Assembly (NCBI GenBank): GCA_007571185.1
Contig: RKRX01000086.1
Location: 1-6,779, forward strand
Source: Oceanicaulis sp.
Lineage (GTDB): Bacteria > Pseudomonadota > Alphaproteobacteria > Caulobacterales > Maricaulaceae
Reading direction: 5' to 3'
Length of the DNA: 6,779 nucleotides
Shown here: positions 5,967 to 6,779 of the stretch, one piece after another
Layout of the letters: each line of letters starts with the position of its first letter
How positions within the stretch are numbered: position 1 is the stretch's first letter
Notes under the pieces: generated by a model
What the model saw: only the letters and a program-made list of their open reading frames with translations
Database searches by the model: none
What the model was told of the DNA's origin: nothing
Made by a program: the position numbers and the translations under genes

Positions 5967-6779
5967 ATGAACGCCGTGGTAAGCGTCAGGCATGCGTATG
6001 ACAAGGGCGCCTTTATTTCAGCTGCCGCCCAACGATTTGAGACCGTTTTCGGAGAGTCGGGAAAAGATGCAACCGGTTTTCTAGAGCAAATCTGGAATGA
6101 CGCACTTGCTGATGATCTGCCGGGAATTGCGCTTGAAGACGTTGTGCGATTGGCTGAAGCCTTCTGGCTGTATGGTCGGCGCCGCTCGGCAGGAAAGATA
6201 CTCATTCGCATACGTTCTACGAAAAGGAAGAAAGGTCAGAGCCCGGGTCGCGATATCCTGGAAGTGATTGGAACAGATCGCCCTTTCTTGGTGGACTCTG
6301 TGATGGGAGAAATAGCCAGCCAGGGCCTGGATGTACTGGCCATGTTCCACCCCGTCGTCCAGGTGCGTCGGGATGAAAATGGCGACCGGGTCCGGTTCGG
6401 CGGGCGGTTTATCTCTGAATCCATGATCCAGGTGCATCTTGATCTCATGGGCGAGGCTGCGCGCGCGCGGCTGGTCGATGGCGTGCGCGCCACGCTGGAA
6501 GATGTGCGCGGTGCAGTGGATGACTGGAATGATATGCGCGCGGAGATGGATGACGCCATCGATCATCTGACCACCGCAACGACGTCTGCTTCTCGCGAAG
6601 AACAGGAAGAGGCGATCATCTTTCTGCGCTGGTTGCGAGATAATCACTTCGCTTTCCTGGGTTGTCGGACTTATCAGTTCATCACGGATGAAAAGGGCGA
6701 TGTGACGCGTCAGGAACCGAATGTGAAGCCCGATTCCGCTCGCGGCGTGCTAAGGGATCCCGAACGCAAGGTGCTGCGC
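5967..6779 (+). CDS. large NAD-specific glutamate dehydrogenase (N-terminal part, runs off right edge)
   Basis: The frame from the ATG at 5967 is open for 271 codons to the window edge. Residues about 97-135 (ILEVIGTDRPFLVDSVMGEI, then LAMFHPVVQVRRDENG) match the first ACT-like regulatory domain of the long bacterial NAD-glutamate dehydrogenases, and residues 215-238 (EAIIFLRWLRDNHFAFLG and following) match the next conserved block. Full-length members have roughly 1,600 residues, so only about one sixth is here and the catalytic domain lies outside. The enzyme oxidatively deaminates glutamate to 2-oxoglutarate and ammonium with NAD in the cytosol, feeding the TCA cycle. The Caulobacter homologue is called GdhZ and is linked to cell-division control there; orthology is not testable here. 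The start is supported by GGGAG (5954-5958) 8 bases upstream. The basic stretch at residues 85-89 (TKRKK) is a surface loop in a variable position. Confidence 0.92.
   Translation, partial: MNAVVSVRHAYDKGAFISAAAQRFETVFGESGKDATGFLEQIWNDALADDLPGIALEDVVRLAEAFWLYGRRRSAGKILIRIRSTKRKKGQSPGRDILEVIGTDRPFLVDSVMGEIASQGLDVLAMFHPVVQVRRDENGDRVRFGGRFISESMIQVHLDLMGEAARARLVDGVRATLEDVRGAVDDWNDMRAEMDDAIDHLTTATTSASREEQEEAIIFLRWLRDNHFAFLGCRTYQFITDEKGDVTRQEPNVKPDSARGVLRDPERKVLR

Noticed and set aside
6081..6647. A 188-codon open frame on the minus strand
   Set aside because: It is antisense to the N-terminal domain of the glutamate dehydrogenase, where the plus-strand conserved blocks are clear.

Overview
The window looks like chromosome of a Gram-negative alphaproteobacterium. 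This is inferred from a long-form (about 180 kDa class) NAD-glutamate dehydrogenase of the type found in Caulobacter and its relatives, a Sec signal peptide and a Tat signal peptide on neighbouring hydrolases, and moderately GC-rich coding sequence. A marine Hyphomonadaceae/Maricaulaceae-like host would fit, but the sequence alone does not prove it. No RNA genes, CRISPR array or replication origin are visible.

Layout. (1) Positions 1-599, minus strand: the N-terminal 199 residues of an FkbM-type SAM-dependent methyltransferase, running off the left edge. (2) 600-719: a divergent intergenic region with several short dyads. (3) 720-4591, plus strand: an apparent three-gene operon of an exported M28 metallopeptidase resembling carboxypeptidase Q, a Tat-exported amidase-signature hydrolase and a cytosolic glutathione S-transferase-like protein. 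The gaps are 73 and 13 bases and no terminator is evident between the genes. (4) 4592-5077: a scar of dead DNA. It holds the C-terminal end of an IS5-family (IS427-like) transposase in minus orientation with two nonsense codons, abutting a frameshifted fragment that resembles a Calx-beta/adhesin-type repeat in plus orientation. (5) 5078-5767, minus strand: an intact C-factor-like short-chain dehydrogenase/reductase. (6) 5768-5966: a second divergent intergenic region with an imperfect hairpin. (7) 5967 to the right edge, plus strand: the first 271 residues of the large NAD-dependent glutamate dehydrogenase.

How the genes may work together. The peptidase and amidase both carry export signals, so they could hydrolyse peptides or amides in the envelope, with the GST handling a released or toxic product inside the cell. 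This is inference from gene order. The glutamate dehydrogenase feeds glutamate carbon into the TCA cycle but is separated from the operon by the scar and the SDR, so a regulatory link is not shown. I found no convincing undescribed system. The most informative unusual feature is the IS/adhesin scar, whose IS end begins exactly at the stop codon of the GST gene.
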